A stretch of DNA of 64,000 nt from Ptiloglossa arizonensis (GCF_051014685.1 NW_027478462.1:1116001-1180000), one strand, 5' to 3'; numbered from the stretch's first letter, positions 10,853 to 25,202 are shown. The notes: generated by a model not told the origin, from the sequence alone. Made by a program: numbers and translations.

Positions 10853-12830
10853 CCGTTCCAGTTATTCGTTTCGAGCATCAGAACGGCGAAAATTTTGAAA
10901 TTCTCAAGCGTTTCTTACATCCAAACTGCCATATCTCGCGAACGGATTGACCAATCCGCAAAATTTCTGTTGCATCTGAATGTAGAAACTCGCCCGATTA
11001 CAACTGTATGCGTACTTTTCCCCTAGGCCGTTCTAGTTATTCGTGTCGAGCATCAGAACTGCGAAAATTTTGAGTTTCTCAAGCGTTTCTTACATCCAAA
11101 CTGCCATATCTCGCGAACGGATTGACCAATCCGCAAAGTTTCTGTTGCATCTGAATGTAGAAACTTGCCCGATTACAACTGTATGCGTACTTTTCCCCTA
11201 GGCCGTTCTAGTTATTCGTGTCGAGCATCAGAACTGCGAAAATTTTGAGTTTCTCAAGCGTTTCTTACATCCAAACTGCCATATCTCTCGAACGGATTGG
11301 CCAATCTGCAAAATTTCTGTTGCATCTGAAAGTAGATACTCGCCCGATTATAACGGTATGCGCGCTTTTCCCCTAGGCCGTTCTAGTTATTTGTGTCGAG
11401 CATCAGAACTGCGAAAATGTTGAGGTTCTCAAGCGTTTCTTACGTCCAAACTGCCATATCTCGCGAACGGATTGACCAATCCGCAAAATTTCTGTTGCAT
11501 CTGAAAGTAGAAACTCGCCCGATTACAACGGTATGCGCACTTTTCCCCTAGGCCGTTCTAGTTATTCGTTTCAAGCATCAGAACTGCGCAAATTTTGGGT
11601 TTCTCAAGCGTTTCTTACCTCCAAACTGCCATATCTCGCGAACGGATTGACCAATCCGCAAAATTTCTGTTGCATCTGAAAGTAGAGACTCGCCCGATTA
11701 CAACGGTATGTGTAGTTTTCCCCTAGGCCGTTCTAGTTTTTCTTTTCAAGCATCAGAACTGCGCAAATTTTGAGGTTCTCAAGCGTTTCTTACCTCCAAA
11801 CTGCCATATCTCGCGAACGGATTGACCACTCCGCAAAATATCTGTTGCATCTGAAAGTAGAGACACGCCCGATTACAACGGTATGTGTAGTTTTCCCCTA
11901 GGCCGTTCTAGTTATTCTTTTCAAGCATTAGAACTGCGCAAATTTTGAGGTTCTCTAGCGTTTCTTACCTCCAAACTGCCATATCTCGCGAACGGATTGA
12001 CCAATCCGCAAAATTTCTGTTGCATCTGAAAGTAGAGACACGCCGGATTACAACGGTATGTGTAGTTTTCCCCTAGGCCGTTCCAGTTATTCGTTTCGAG
12101 CATCAGAACTGGGAAAATTTTGAATTTCTCAAGCGTTTCTTACATCCAAACTGCCATATCTCGCGAACGGATTGACCAATCCGCAAAATTTCTGTTGCAT
12201 CTGAAAGTAGAAACTCGCCCGATTACAACGGCATGCGCACTTTTCCCCTAGGCCGTTCTAGTTATTCGTTTCAAGCATCAGAACTGCGCAAATTTTGAGT
12301 TTCTCAAGCGTTTCTTACATCCAAACTGCCATATCTCGCGAACGGATTTACCAATCCACAAAATTTTTGTTGCATCTGAAAGTAGAGACTCGCCCGATTA
12401 CAACGGTATGTGTAGTTTTCCCCTAGGCCGTTCCAGTTATTCGTTTCGAGCATCAGAACTGCGAAAATTTTGAGTTTCTCAAGCGTTTCTTACCTCCAAA
12501 CTGCCATATCTCGCGAACGGATTGACCAATCCGCAAAATTTCTGTTGAATCTGAAAGTAGAAACTCGCCCGATTACAACGGTATGCGCACTTTTCCCCTA
12601 GGCCGTTCTAGTTATTCGTTTCAAGCATCAGAACTTCGCAAATTTTGAGTTTCTCAAGCGTTTCTTGCTTCCAAACTGCCATATCTCGCGAGCGGATTGA
12701 CCAATCCGCAAAATTTCTGTTGCATCTGAAAGTAGAGACTCGCCCGATTACAACGGTATGTGTAGTTTTCCCCTAGGCCGTTCCAGTTATTGGTTTCGAG
12801 CATCAGAACTGCGAAAATTTTGAGTTTCTC
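10853..12830 (+). repeat. Block S, left copy (partner 22578-24555)
   Basis: About eleven monomers recur at an offset of 11725 bp (67 monomers). Shared markers include AACTTGCCC (about 11163 and 22888), TTATTTGTGTCG, TTACGTCC, TTTTGGGTTTC (11553 and 23278), GCAAAATATC, CATTAG, ACGCCGGATT, CTGGGAAAA (12078 and 23803), ACGGCATGCG and CCACAAAATTTTTG. This offset is one monomer shorter than that of block R, its left neighbour. Confidence 0.85.
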
Positions 12831-14605
12831 AAGCGTTTCTTACCTCCAAACTGCCATATCTCGCGAACGGATTGACCACTCCGCAAAATTTCTGTTGCAT
12901 CTGAAAGTAGAGACACGCCCGATTACAACGGTATTTGTAGCTTTCCCCTAGGCCGTTCCAGTTATTCGTTTCGAGCATCAGAACTGCGAAAATTTTGAAA
13001 TTCTCAAGCGTTTCTTACATCCAAACTGCCATATCTCGCGAACGGATTGACCAATCCGCAAAATTTCTGTTGCATCTGAAAGTAGAAACTCGCCCGATTA
13101 CAACGGTATGCGCACTTTTCCCCTAGGCCGTTCTAGTTATTCGTGTCGAGCATCAGAACTGCGAAAATTTTGAGTTTCTCAAGCGTTTCTTACATCCAAA
13201 CTGCCATATCTCGCGAACGGATTGGCCAATCCGCAAAATTTCTGTTGCATCTGAAAGTAGATACTCGCCCGATTACAACGGTATGCGCGCTTTTCCCCTA
13301 GGACGTTCTTGTTATTTGTGTCGAGCATCAGAACTGCGAAAACGTTGAGGTTCTCAAGCGTTTCTTACCTCCAAACTGCCATATCTCGCGAACGGATTGA
13401 CCAATCCGCAAAATTTCTGTTGCATCTGAAAGTAGAGACTCGCCCGATTACAACGGTATGTGTAGTTTTCCCCTAGGCCGTTCCAGTTATTCTTTTCAAG
13501 CATCAGAACTGCCCAAATTTTGAGGTTCTCAAGCGTTTCTTACCTCCAAACTGCCATATCTCGCGAACGGATTGACCACTCCGCAAAATTTCTGTTGCAT
13601 CTGAAAGTAGAGACACGCCCGATTACAACGGTATTTGTAGCTTTCCCCTAGGCCGTTCCAGTTATTCGTTTCGAGCATCAGAACTGCGAAAATTTTGAAA
13701 TTCTCAAGCGTTTCTTACATCCAAACTGCCATATCTCGCGAACGGATTGACCAATCCGCAAAATTTCTGTTGCATCTGAAAGTAGAAACTCGCCCGATTA
13801 CAACGGTATGCGCACTTTTCCCCTAGGCCGTTCTAGTTATTCGTTTCAAGCATTAGAACTGCGCAAATTTTGAGTTTCTCAAGCGTTTCTTACCTCCAAA
13901 CTGCCATATCTCGCGAACGGATTGACCAATCCGCAAAATTTCTGTTGCATCTGAAAGTAGAAACTCGCCCGATTACAACGGTATGCGCACTTTTCCCCTA
14001 GGCCGTTCTAGTTATTCGTTTCGAACATCAGAACTGCGCAAATTTTGAGTTTCTCAAGCGTTTCTTACCTCCAAACTGCCATATCTCGCGAACGGATTGA
14101 CCAATCCGCAAAATTTCTGTTGAATCTGAAAGTAGAAACTCGCCCGATTACAACGGTATGCGCACTTTTCCCCTAGGCCGTTCTAGTTATTCGTTTCAAG
14201 CATCAGAACTTCGCAAATTTTGAGTTTCTCAAGCGTTTCTTGCTTCCAAACTGCCATATCTCGCGAGCGGATTGACCAATCCGCAAAATTTCTGTTGCAT
14301 CTGAAAGTAGAGACTCGCCCGATTACAACGGTATGTGTAGTTTTCCCCTAGGCCGTTCCAGTTATTGGTTTCGAGCATCAGAACTGCGAAAATTTTGAGT
14401 TTCTCAAGCGTTTCTTACATCCAAACTGCCATATCTCGCGAACGGATTGACCAATCCGCAAAATTTCTGTTGCATCTGAAAGTAGAAACTCGCCCGATTA
14501 CAACGGTATGCGCACTTTTCCCCTAGGCCGTTCTAGTTATTCGTTTCAAGCATCAGAACTGCGCAAATTTTGAGTTTCTCAAGCGTTTCTTACCTCCAAA
14601 CAGCC
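12778..14605 (+). repeat. Block P, right copy (partner 5953-7780)
   Basis: Right copy of the 39-monomer-offset pair. Its first monomer has CGAGCATC where the left copy has CGACAATC, so the exchange end lies near the head of that monomer. Its right part also belongs to block Q. Confidence 0.8.
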
Positions 14606-16430
14606 ATATCTCGCGAACGGATTGACCAATCCGCAAAATTTCTGTTGCATCTGAAAGTAGAGACTCGCCCGATTACAACGGTATGTGTAGTTTTCCCCTA
14701 GGCCGTTCTAGTTTTTCTTTTCAAGCACCACAACTGCGCAAATTTTGAGGTTCTCAAGCGTTTCTTACTTCCAAACTGCCATATCTCGCGAACGGATTGA
14801 CCAATCCGCAAAATTTCTGTTGCATCTGAAAGTAGAGACTCGGCCGATTACAACGGTATGTGTAGTTTTCTCCTAGGCCGTTCTAGTTATTCTTTTCAAG
14901 CATCAGAACTGCGCAAATTTTGAGGTTCTCAAGCGTTTCTTACCTCCAAACTGCCATATCTCGCGAACGGATTGACCAATCCGCAAAATTTCTGTTGCAT
15001 CTGAAAGTAGAAACTCGCCCGATTACAACGGTATGCGCACTTTTCCCCTAGGCCGTTCTAGTTATTCGTTTCGAACAACAGAACTGCGCAAATTTTGAGT
15101 TTCTCAAGCGTTTCTTACCTCCAAACTGCCATATCTCGCGAACGGATTGACCAATCCGCAAAATTTCTATTGAATCTGAAAGTAGAAACTCGCCCGATTA
15201 CAACGGTATGCGCACTTTTCCCCTAGGCCGTTCTAGTTATTCGTTTCAAGCATCAGAACTTCGCAAATTTTGAGTTTCTCAAGCGTTTCTTACCTCCAAA
15301 CTGCCATATCTCGCGAGCGGATTGACCAATCCGCAAAATTTCTGTTGCATCTGAAAGTAGAGACTCGCCCGATTACAACGGTATGTGTAGTTTTCCCCTA
15401 GGCCGTTCCAGTTATTGGTTTCGACAATCAGAACTGCGAAAATTTTGAGTTTCTCAAGCGTTTCTTACCTCCAAACTGCCATATCTCGCGAACGGATTGA
15501 CCAATCCGCAAAATTTCTGTTGCATCTGAAAGTAGTGACTCGCCCGATTACAACGGTATGTGTAGTTTTCCCCTAGGCCGTTCTAGTTATTCTTTTCAAG
15601 CATCAGAACTGCGCAAATTTTGAGGTTCTCAAGCGTTTCTTACCTCCAAACTGCCATATCTCGCGAACGGATTGACCACTCCGCAAAATTTCTGTTGCAT
15701 CTGAAAGTAGAGACACGCCCGATTACAACGGTATGTGTAGCTTTCCCCTAGGCCGTTCCAGTTATTCGTTTCGAGCATCAGAACTGCGAAAATTTTGAAA
15801 TTCTCAAGCGTTTCTTACATCCAAACTGCCATATCTCGCGAACGGATTGACCAATCCGCAAAATTTCTGTTGCATCTGAATGTAGAAACTCGCCCGATTA
15901 CAACTGTATGCGTACTTTTCCCCTAGGCCGTTCTAGTTATTCGTGTCGAGCATCAGAACTGCGAAAATTTTGAGTTTCTCAAGCGTTTCTTACATCCAAA
16001 CTGCCATATCTCGCGAACGGATTGACCAATCCGCAAAGTTTCTGTTGCATCTGAATGTAGAAACTCGCCCGATTACAACTGTATGCGTACTTTTCCCCTA
16101 GGCCGTTCTAGTTATTCGTGTCGAGCATCAGAACTGCGAAAATTTTGAGTTTCTCAAGCGTTTCTTACATCCAAACTGCCATATCTCGCGAACGGATTGA
16201 CCAATCCGCAAAGTTTCTGTTGCATCTGAATGTAGAAACTCGCCCGATTACAACTGTATGCGTACTTTTCCCCTAGGCCGTTCTAGTTATTCGTGTCGAG
16301 CATCAGAACTGCGAAAATTTTGAGTTTCTCAAGCGTTTCTTACCTCCAAACTGCCATATCTCGCGAACGGATTGACCAATCCGCAAAATTTCTGTTGCAT
16401 CTGAAAGTAGAGACACGCCCGATTACAACG
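13478..16430 (+). repeat. Block Q, left copy (partner 18028-20980)
   Basis: About 2.95 kb recurs at an offset of 4550 bp (26 monomers). Shared rare variants include GCACCACAACTGC (14703 and 19253), CTTACTTCC, TCGGCCGATT, TCTCCTAGG (about 14870 and 19420) and CGAACAACAG (15053 and 19603). Similarity ends where the left copy has a TATGCGCAC tail and the right copy TATGTGTAGC. Confidence 0.85.
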
Positions 16431-16452
16431 GTATGCGCACTTTTCCCCTAGG

Positions 16453-17850
16453 CCGTTCTAGTTATTCGTTTCGAACATCAGAACTGCGCAAATTTTGAGT
16501 TTCTCAAGCGTTTCTTACCTCCAAACTGCCATATCTCGCGAACGGATTGACCAATCCGCAAAATTTCTGTTGAATCTGAAAGTAGAAACTCGCCCGATTA
16601 CAACGGTATGCGCACTTTTCCCCTAGGCCGTTCTAGTTATTCGTTTCAAGCATCAGAACTTCGCAAATTTTGAGTTTCTCAAGCGTTTCTTGCTTCCAAA
16701 CTGCCATATCTCGCGAGCGGATTGACCAATCCGCAAAATTTCTGTTGCATCTGAAAGTAGAGACTCGCCCGATTACAACGGTATGTGTAGTTTTCCCCTA
16801 GGCCGTTCCAGTTATTGGTTTCGAGCATCAGAACTGCGAAAATTTTGAGTTTCTCAAGCGTTTCTTACATCCAAACTGCCATATCTCGCGAACGGATTGA
16901 CCAATCCGCAAAATTTCTGTTGCATCTGGAAGTAGAAACTCGCCCGATTACAACGGTATGCGCAATTTTCCCCTAGGCCGTTCTAGTTATTCGTTTCAAG
17001 CATCAGAACTGCGCAAATTTTGAGTTTCTCAAGCGTTTCTTACCTCCAAACAGCCATATCTCGCGAACGGATTGACCAATCCGCAAAATTTCTGTTGCAT
17101 CTGAAAGTAGAAACTCGCCCGATTACAACGGTATGCGCACTTTTCCCCTAGGCCGTTCTAGTTATTCGTTTCGAACCACAGAACTGCGCAAATCTTGAGT
17201 TTCTCAAGCGTTTCTTACCTCCAAACTGCCATATCTCGCGAACGGATTGACCAATCCGCAAAATTTCTATTGAATCTGAAAGTAGAAACTCGCCCGATTA
17301 CAACGGTATGCGCACTTTTCCCCTAGGCCGTTCTAGTTATTCGTTTCAAGCATCAGAACTTCGCAAATTTTGAGTTTCTCAAGCGTTTCTTACCTCCAAA
17401 CTGCCATATCTCGCGAGCGGATTGACCAATCCGCAAAATTTCTGTTGCATCTGAAAGTAGAGACTCGCCCGATTACAACGGTATGTGTAGTTTTCCCCTA
17501 GGCCGTTCCAGTTATTGGTTTCGACAATCAGAACTGCGCAAATTTTGAGGTTCTCAAGCGTTTCTTACCTCCAAACTGCCATATCTCGCGAACGGATTGA
17601 CCACTCCGCAAAATTTCTGTTGCATCTGAAAGTAGAGACACGCCCGATTACAACGGTATGTGTAGCTTTCCCCTAGGCCGTTCCAGTTATTCGTTTCGAG
17701 CATCAGAACTGCGAAAATTTTGAAATTCTCAAGCGTTTCTTACATCCAAACTGCCATATCTCGCGAACGGATTGACCAATCCGCAAAATTTCTGTTGCAT
17801 CTGAATGTAGAAACTCGCCCGATTACAACTGTATGCGTACTTTTCCCCTA
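16453..17850 (+). repeat. Block T, left copy, with a chimeric monomer at 17503 (partner 21353-22750)
   Basis: Eight monomers recur at an offset of 4900 bp (28 monomers), including CTTGCTTCC, CATCTGGAAG/CGCAATTTT and GAACCACAG/AATCTTGAG. Monomer 17503, like 22403, has the TTGGTTTCGACAATC head joined to GCGCAAATTTTGAGG and ACCACTCC. In the arrangement at 10503-10852 these belong to two successive monomers, so the chimera marks an exact one-monomer loss with a junction near monomer positions 24-38. Confidence 0.8.
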
Positions 17851-18027
17851 GGCCGTTCTAGTTATTCGTGTCGAGCATCAGAACTGCGAAAATTTTGAGT
17901 TTCTCAAGCGTTTCTTACCTCCAAACTGCCATATCTCGCGAACGGATTGACCAATCCGCAAAATTTCTGTTGCATCTGAAAGTAGAGACTCGCCCGATTA
18001 CAACGGTATGTGTAGTTTTCCCCTAGG

Positions 18028-20980
18028 CCGTTCCAGTTATTCTTTTCAAGCATCAGAACTGCCCAAATTTTGAGGTTCTCAAGCGTTTCTTACCTCCAAA
18101 CTGCCATATCTCGCGAACGGATTGACCACTCCGCAAAATTTCTGTTGCATCTGAAAGTAGAGACACGCCCGATTACAACGGTATTTGTAGCTTTCCCCTA
18201 GGCCGTTCCAGTTATTCGTTTCGAGCATCAGAACTGCGAAAATTTTGAAATTCTCAAGCGTTTCTTACATCCAAACTGCCATATCTCGCGAACGGATTGA
18301 CCAATCCGCAAAATTTCTGTTGCATCTGAAAGTAGAAACTCGCCCGATTACAACGGTATGCGCACTTTTCCCCTAGGCCGTTCTAGTTATTCGTTTCAAG
18401 CATTAGAACTGCGCAAATTTTGAGTTTCTCAAGCGTTTCTTACCTCCAAACTGCCATATCTCGCGAACGGATTGACCAATCCGCAAAATTTCTGTTGCAT
18501 CTGAAAGTAGAAACTCGCCCGATTACAACGGTATGCGCACTTTTCCCCTAGGCCGTTCTAGTTATTCGTTTCGAACATCAGAACTGCGCAAATTTTGAGT
18601 TTCTCAAGCGTTTCTTACCTCCAAACTGCCATATCTCGCGAACGGATTGACCAATCCGCAAAATTTCTGTTGAATCTGAAAGTAGAAACTCGCCCGATTA
18701 CAACGGTATGCGCACTTTTCCCCTAGGCCGTTCTAGTTATTCGTTTCAAGCATCAGAACTTCGCAAATTTTGAGTTTCTCAAGCGTTTCTTGCTTCCAAA
18801 CTGCCATATCTCGCGAGCGGATTGACCAATCCGCAAAATTTCTGTTGCATCTGAAAGTAGAGACTCGCCCGATTACAACGGTATGTGTAGTTTTCCCCTA
18901 GGCCGTTCCAGTTATTGGTTTCGAGCATCAGAACTGCGAAAATTTTGAGTTTCTCAAGCGTTTCTTACATCCAAACTGCCATATCTCGCGAACGGATTGA
19001 CCAATCCGCAAAATTTCTGTTGCATCTGAAAGTAGAAACTCGCCCGATTACAACGGTATGCGCACTTTTCCCCTAGGCCGTTCTAGTTATTCGTTTCAAG
19101 CATCAGAACTGCGCAAATTTTGAGTTTCTCAAGCGTTTCTTACCTCCAAACAGCCATATCTCGCGAACGGATTGACCAATCCGCAAAATTTCTGTTGCAT
19201 CTGAAAGTAGAGACTCGCCCGATTACAACGGTATGTGTAGTTTTCCCCTAGGCCGTTCTAGTTTTTCTTTTCAAGCACCACAACTGCGCAAATTTTGAGG
19301 TTCTCAAGCGTTTCTTACTTCCAAACTGCCATATCTCGCGAACGGATTGACCAATCCGCAAAATTTCTGTTGCATCTGAAAGTAGAGACTCGGCCGATTA
19401 CAACGGTATGTGTAGTTTTCTCCTAGGCCGTTCTAGTTATTCTTTTCAAGCATCAGAACTGCGCAAATTTTGAGGTTCTCAAGCGTTTCTTACCTCCAAA
19501 CTGCCATATCTCGCGAACGGATTGACCAATCCGCAAAATTTCTGTTGCATCTGAAAGTAGAAACTCGCCCGATTACAACGGTATGCGCACTTTTCCCCTA
19601 GGCCGTTCTAGTTATTCGTTTCGAACAACAGAACTGCGCAAATTTTGAGTTTCTCAAGCGTTTCTTACCTCCAAACTGCCATATCTCGCGAACGGATTGA
19701 CCAATCCGCAAAATTTCTATTGAATCTGAAAGTAGAAACTCGCCCGATTACAACGGTATGCGCACTTTTCCCCTAGGCCGTTCTAGTTATTCGTTTCAAG
19801 CATCAGAACTTCGCAAATTTTGAGTTTCTCAAGCGTTTCTTACCTCCAAACTGCCATATCTCGCGAGCGGATTGACCAATCCGCAAAATTTCTGTTGCAT
19901 CTGAAAGTAGAGACTCGCCCGATTACAACGGTATGTGTAGTTTTCCCCTAGGCCGTTCCAGTTATTGGTTTCGACAATCAGAACTGCGAAAATTTTGAGT
20001 TTCTCAAGCGTTTCTTACCTCCAAACTGCCATATCTCGCGAACGGATTGACCAATCCGCAAAATTTCTGTTGCATCTGAAAGTAGTGACTCGCCCGATTA
20101 CAACGGTATGTGTAGTTTTCCCCTAGGCCGTTCTAGTTATTCTTTTCAAGCATCAGAACTGCGCAAATTTTGAGGTTCTCAAGCGTTTCTTACCTCCAAA
20201 CTGCCATATCTCGCGAACGGATTGACCACTCCGCAAAATTTCTGTTGCATCTGAAAGTAGAGACACGCCCGATTACAACGGTATGTGTAGCTTTCCCCTA
20301 GGCCGTTCCAGTTATTCGTTTCGAGCATCAGAACTGCGAAAATTTTGAAATTCTCAAGCGTTTCTTACATCCAAACTGCCATATCTCGCGAACGGATTGA
20401 CCAATCCGCAAAATTTCTGTTGCATCTGAATGTAGAAACTCGCCCGATTACAACTGTATGCGTACTTTTCCCCTAGGCCGTTCTAGTTATTCGTGTCGAG
20501 CATCAGAACTGCGAAAATTTTGAGTTTCTCAAGCGTTTCTTACATCCAAACTGCCATATCTCGCGAACGGATTGACCAATCCGCAAAGTTTCTGTTGCAT
20601 CTGAATGTAGAAACTCGCCCGATTACAACTGTATGCGTACTTTTCCCCTAGGCCGTTCTAGTTATTCGTGTCGAGCATCAGAACTGCGAAAATTTTGAGT
20701 TTCTCAAGCGTTTCTTACATCCAAACTGCCATATCTCGCGAACGGATTGACCAATCCGCAATGTTTCTGTTGCATCTGAATGTAGAAACTCGCCCGATTA
20801 CAACTGTATGCGTACTTTTCCCCTAGGCCGTTCTAGTTATTCGTGTCGAGCATCAGAACTGCGAAAATTTTGAGTTTCTCAAGCGTTTCTTACCTCCAAA
20901 CTGCCATATCTCGCGAACGGATTGACCAATCCGCAAAATTTCTGTTGCATCTGAAAGTAGAGACACGCCCGATTACAACG
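18028..20980 (+). repeat. Block Q, right copy (partner 13478-16430)
   Basis: Right copy of the 26-monomer-offset pair. I noticed few differences, one being CGCAATGTTTC near 20761 where the left copy reads CGCAAAGTTTC. The monomer to its left (17853) does not match the left copy's neighbour (13303), which sets the left edge. Confidence 0.85.
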
Positions 20981-22402
20981 GTATGTGTAGCTTTCCCCTA
21001 GGCCGTTCCAGTTATTCGTTTCGAGCATCAGAACTGCGAAAATTTTGAAATTCTCAAGCGTTTCTTACATCCAAACTGCCATATCTCGCGAACGGATTGA
21101 CCAATCCGCAAAATTTCTGTTGCATCTGAAAGTAGAAACTCGCCCGATTACAACGGTATGCGCACTTTTCCCCTAGGCCGTTCTAGTTATTCGTTTCAAG
21201 CATCAGAACTGCGCAAATTTTGAGTTTCTAAAGCGTTTCTTACCTCCAAACTGCCATATCTCGCGAACGGATTGACCAATCCGCAAAATTTCTGTTGCAT
21301 CTGAAAGTAGAAACTCGCCCGATTACAACGGTATGCGCACTTTTCCCCTAGGCCGTTCTAGTTATTCGTTTCGAACATCAGAACTGCGCAAATTTTGAGT
21401 TTCTCAAGCGTTTCTTACCTCCAAACTGCCATATCTCGCGAACGGATTGACCAATCCGCAAAATTTCTGTTGAATCTGAAAGTAGAAACTCGCCCGATTA
21501 CAACGGTATGCGCACTTTTCCCCTAGGCCGTTCTAGTTATTCGTTTCAAGCATCAGAACTTCGCAAATTTTGAGTTTCTCAAGCGTTTCTTGCTTCCAAA
21601 CTGCCATATCTCGCGAGCGGATTGACCAATCCGCAAAATTTCTGTTGCATCTGAAAGTAGAGACTCGCCCGATTACAACGGTATGTGTAGTTTTCCCCTA
21701 GGCCGTTCCAGTTATTGGTTTCGAGCATCAGAACTGCGAAAATTTTGAGTTTCTCAAGCGTTTCTTACATCCAAACTGCCATATCTCGCGAACGGATTGA
21801 CCAATCCGCAAAATTTCTGTTGCATCTGGAAGTAGAAACTCGCCCGATTACAACGGTATGCGCAATTTTCCCCCAGGCCGTTCTAGTTATTCGTTTCAAG
21901 CATCAGAACTGCGCAAATTTTGAGTTTCTCAAGCGTTTCTTACCTCCAAACAGCCATATCTCGCGAACGGATTGACCAATCCGCAAAATTTCTGTTGCAT
22001 CTGAAAGTAGAAACTCGCCCGATTACAACGGTATGCGCACTTTTCCCCTAGGCCGTTCTAGTTATTCGTTTCGAACCACAGAACTGCGCAAATCTTGAGT
22101 TTCTCAAGCGTTTCTTACCTCCAAACTGCCATATCTCGCGAACGGATTGACCAATCCGCAAAATTTCTATTGAATCTGAAAGTAGAAACTCGCCCGATTA
22201 CAACGGTATGCGCACTTTTCCCCTAGGCCGTTCTAGTTATTCGTTTCAAGCATCAGAACTTCGCAAATTTTGAGTTTCTCAAGCGTTTCTTACCTCCAAA
22301 CTGCCATATCTCGCGAGCGGATTGACCAATCCGCAAAATTTCTGTTGCATCTGAAAGTAGAGACTCGCCCGATTACAACGGTATGTGTAGTTTTCCCCTA
22401 GG
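19778..22402 (+). repeat. Block R, right copy (partner 7878-10502)
   Basis: Right copy of the 68-monomer-offset pair. Differences seen include CCCCCAGG near 21870, where the left copy has CCCCTAGG, and TCTGTTGC near 21818, where the left has TCTGCTGC. It overlaps block Q at 19953-20980, so the region is a nested mosaic. Confidence 0.85.
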
Positions 22403-22577
22403 CCGTTCCAGTTATTGGTTTCGACAATCAGAACTGCGCAAATTTTGAGGTTCTCAAGCGTTTCTTACCTCCAAACTGCCATATCTCGCGAACGGATTGA
22501 CCACTCCGCAAAATTTCTGTTGCATCTGAAAGTAGAGACACGCCCGATTACAACGGTATGTGTAGCTTTCCCCTAGG

Positions 22578-24555
22578 CCGTTCCAGTTATTCGTTTCGAG
22601 CATCAGAACTGCGAAAATTTTGAAATTCTCAAGCGTTTCTTACATCCAAACTGCCATATCTCGCGAACGGATTGACCAATCCGCAAAATTTCTGTTGCAT
22701 CTGAATGTAGAAACTCGCCCGATTACAACTGTATGCGTACTTTTCCCCTAGGCCGTTCTAGTTATTCGTGTCGAGCATCAGAACTGCGAAAATTTTGAGT
22801 TTCTCAAGCGTTTCTTACATCCAAACTGCCATATCTCGCGAACGGATTGACCAATCCGCAAAGTTTCTGTTGCATCTGAATGTAGAAACTTGCCCGATTA
22901 CAACTGTATGCGTACTTTTCCCCTAGGCCGTTCTAGTTATTCGTGTCGAGCATCAGAACTGCGAAAATTTTGAGTTTCTCAAGCGTTTCTTACATCCAAA
23001 CTGCCATATCTCGCGAACGGATTGGCCAATCTGCAAAATTTCTGTTGCATCTGAAAGTAGATACTCGCCCGATTATAACGGTATGCGCGCTTTTCCCCTA
23101 GGCCGTTCTAGTTATTTGTGTCGAGCATCAGAACTGCGAAAATGTTGAGGTTCTCAAGCGTTTCTTACGTCCAAACTGCCATATCTCGCGAACGGATTGA
23201 CCAATCCGCAAAATTTCTGTTGCATCTGAAAGTAGAAACTCGCCCGATTACAACGGTATGCGCACTTTTCCCCTAGGCCGTTCTAGTTATTCGTTTCAAG
23301 CATCAGAACTGCGCAAATTTTGGGTTTCTCAAGCGTTTCTTACCTCCAAACTGCCATATCTCGCGAACGGATTGACCAATCCGCAAAATTTCTGTTGCAT
23401 CTGAAAGTAGAGACTCGCCCGATTACAACGGTATGTGTAGTTTTCCCCTAGGCCGTTCTAGTTTTTCTTTTCAAGCATCAGAACTGCGCAAATTTTGAGG
23501 TTCTCAAGCGTTTCTTACCTCCAAACTGCCATATCTCGCGAACGGATTGACCACTCCGCAAAATATCTGTTGCATCTGAAAGTAGAGACACGCCCGATTA
23601 CAACGGTATGTGTAGTTTTCCCCTAGGCCGTTCTAGTTATTCTTTTCAAGCATTAGAACTGCGCAAATTTTGAGGTTCTCAAGCGTTTCTTACCTCCAAA
23701 CTGCCATATCTCGCGAACGGATTGACCAATCCGCAAAATTTCTGTTGCATCTGAAAGTAGAGACACGCCGGATTACAACGGTATGTGTAGTTTTCCCCTA
23801 GGCCGTTCCAGTTATTCGTTTCGAGCATCAGAACTGGGAAAATTTTGAATTTCTCAAGCGTTTCTTACATCCAAACTGCCATATCTCGCGAACGGATTGA
23901 CCAATCCGCAAAATTTCTGTTGCATCTGAAAGTAGAAACTCGCCCGATTACAACGGCATGCGCACTTTTCCCCTAGGCCGTTCTAGTTATTCGTTTCAAG
24001 CATCAGAACTGCGCAAATTCTGAGTTTCTCAAGCGTTTCTTACATCCAAACTGCCATATCTCGCGAACGGATTTACCAATCCACAAAATTTTTGTTGCAT
24101 CTGAAAGTAGAGACTCGCCCGATTACAACGGTATGTGTAGTTTTCCCCTAGGCCGTTCCAGTTATTCGTTTCGAGCATCAGAACTGCGAAAATTTTGAGT
24201 TTCTCAAGCGTTTCTTACCTCCAAACTGCCATATCTCGCGAACGGATTGACCAATCCGCAAAATTTCTGTTGAATCTGAAAGTAGAAACTCGCCCGATTA
24301 CAACGGTATGCGCACTTTTCCCCTAGGCCGTTCTAGTTATTCGTTTCAAGCATCAGAACTTCGCAAATTTTGAGTTTCTCAAGCGTTTCTTGCTTCCAAA
24401 CTGCCATATCTCGCGAGCGGATTGACCAATCCGCAAAATTTCTGTTGCATCTGAAAGTAGAGACTCGCCCGATTACAACGGTATGTGTAGTTTTCCCCTA
24501 GGCCGTTCCAGTTATTGGTTTCGAGCATCAGAACTGCGAAAATTTTGAGTTTCTC
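22578..24555 (+). repeat. Block S, right copy (partner 10853-12830)
   Basis: Right copy of the 67-monomer-offset pair. The left neighbour (22403) is a chimeric monomer that explains why the offset drops from 68 to 67 monomers. Part of the block (22578-23452) recurs again at 25553-26427, 17 monomers on. Confidence 0.85.
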
Positions 24556-25202
24556 AAGCGTTTCTTACATCCAAACTGCCATATCTCGCGAACGGATTGA
24601 CCAATCCGCAAAATTTCTGTTGCATCTGGAAGTAGAAACTCGCCCGATTACAACGGTATGCGCAATTTTCCCCTAGGCCGTTCTAGTTATTCGTTTCAAG
24701 CATCAGAACTGCGCAAATTTTGAGTTTCTCAAGCGTTTCTTACCTCCAAACAGCCATATCTCGCGAACGGATTGACCAATCCGCAAAATTTCTGTTGCAT
24801 CTGAAAGTAGAAACTCGCCCGATTACAACGGTATGCGCACTTTTCCCCTAGGCCGTTCTAGTTATTCGTTTCGAACCACAGAACTGCGCAAATCTTGAGT
24901 TTCTCAAGCGTTTCTTACCTCCAAACTGCCATATCTCGCGAACGGATTGACCAATCCGCAAAATTTCTATTGAATCTGAAAGTAGAAACTCGCCCGATTA
25001 CAACGGTATGCGCACTTTTCCCCTAGGCCGTTCTAGTTATTCGTTTCAAGCATCAGAACTTCGCAAATTTTGAGTTTCTCAAGCGTTTCTTACCTCCAAA
25101 CTGCCATATCTCGCGAGCGGATTGACCAATCCGCAAAATTTCTGTTGCATCTGAAAGTAGAGACTCGCCCGATTACAACGGTATGTGTAGTTTTCCCCTA
25201 GG

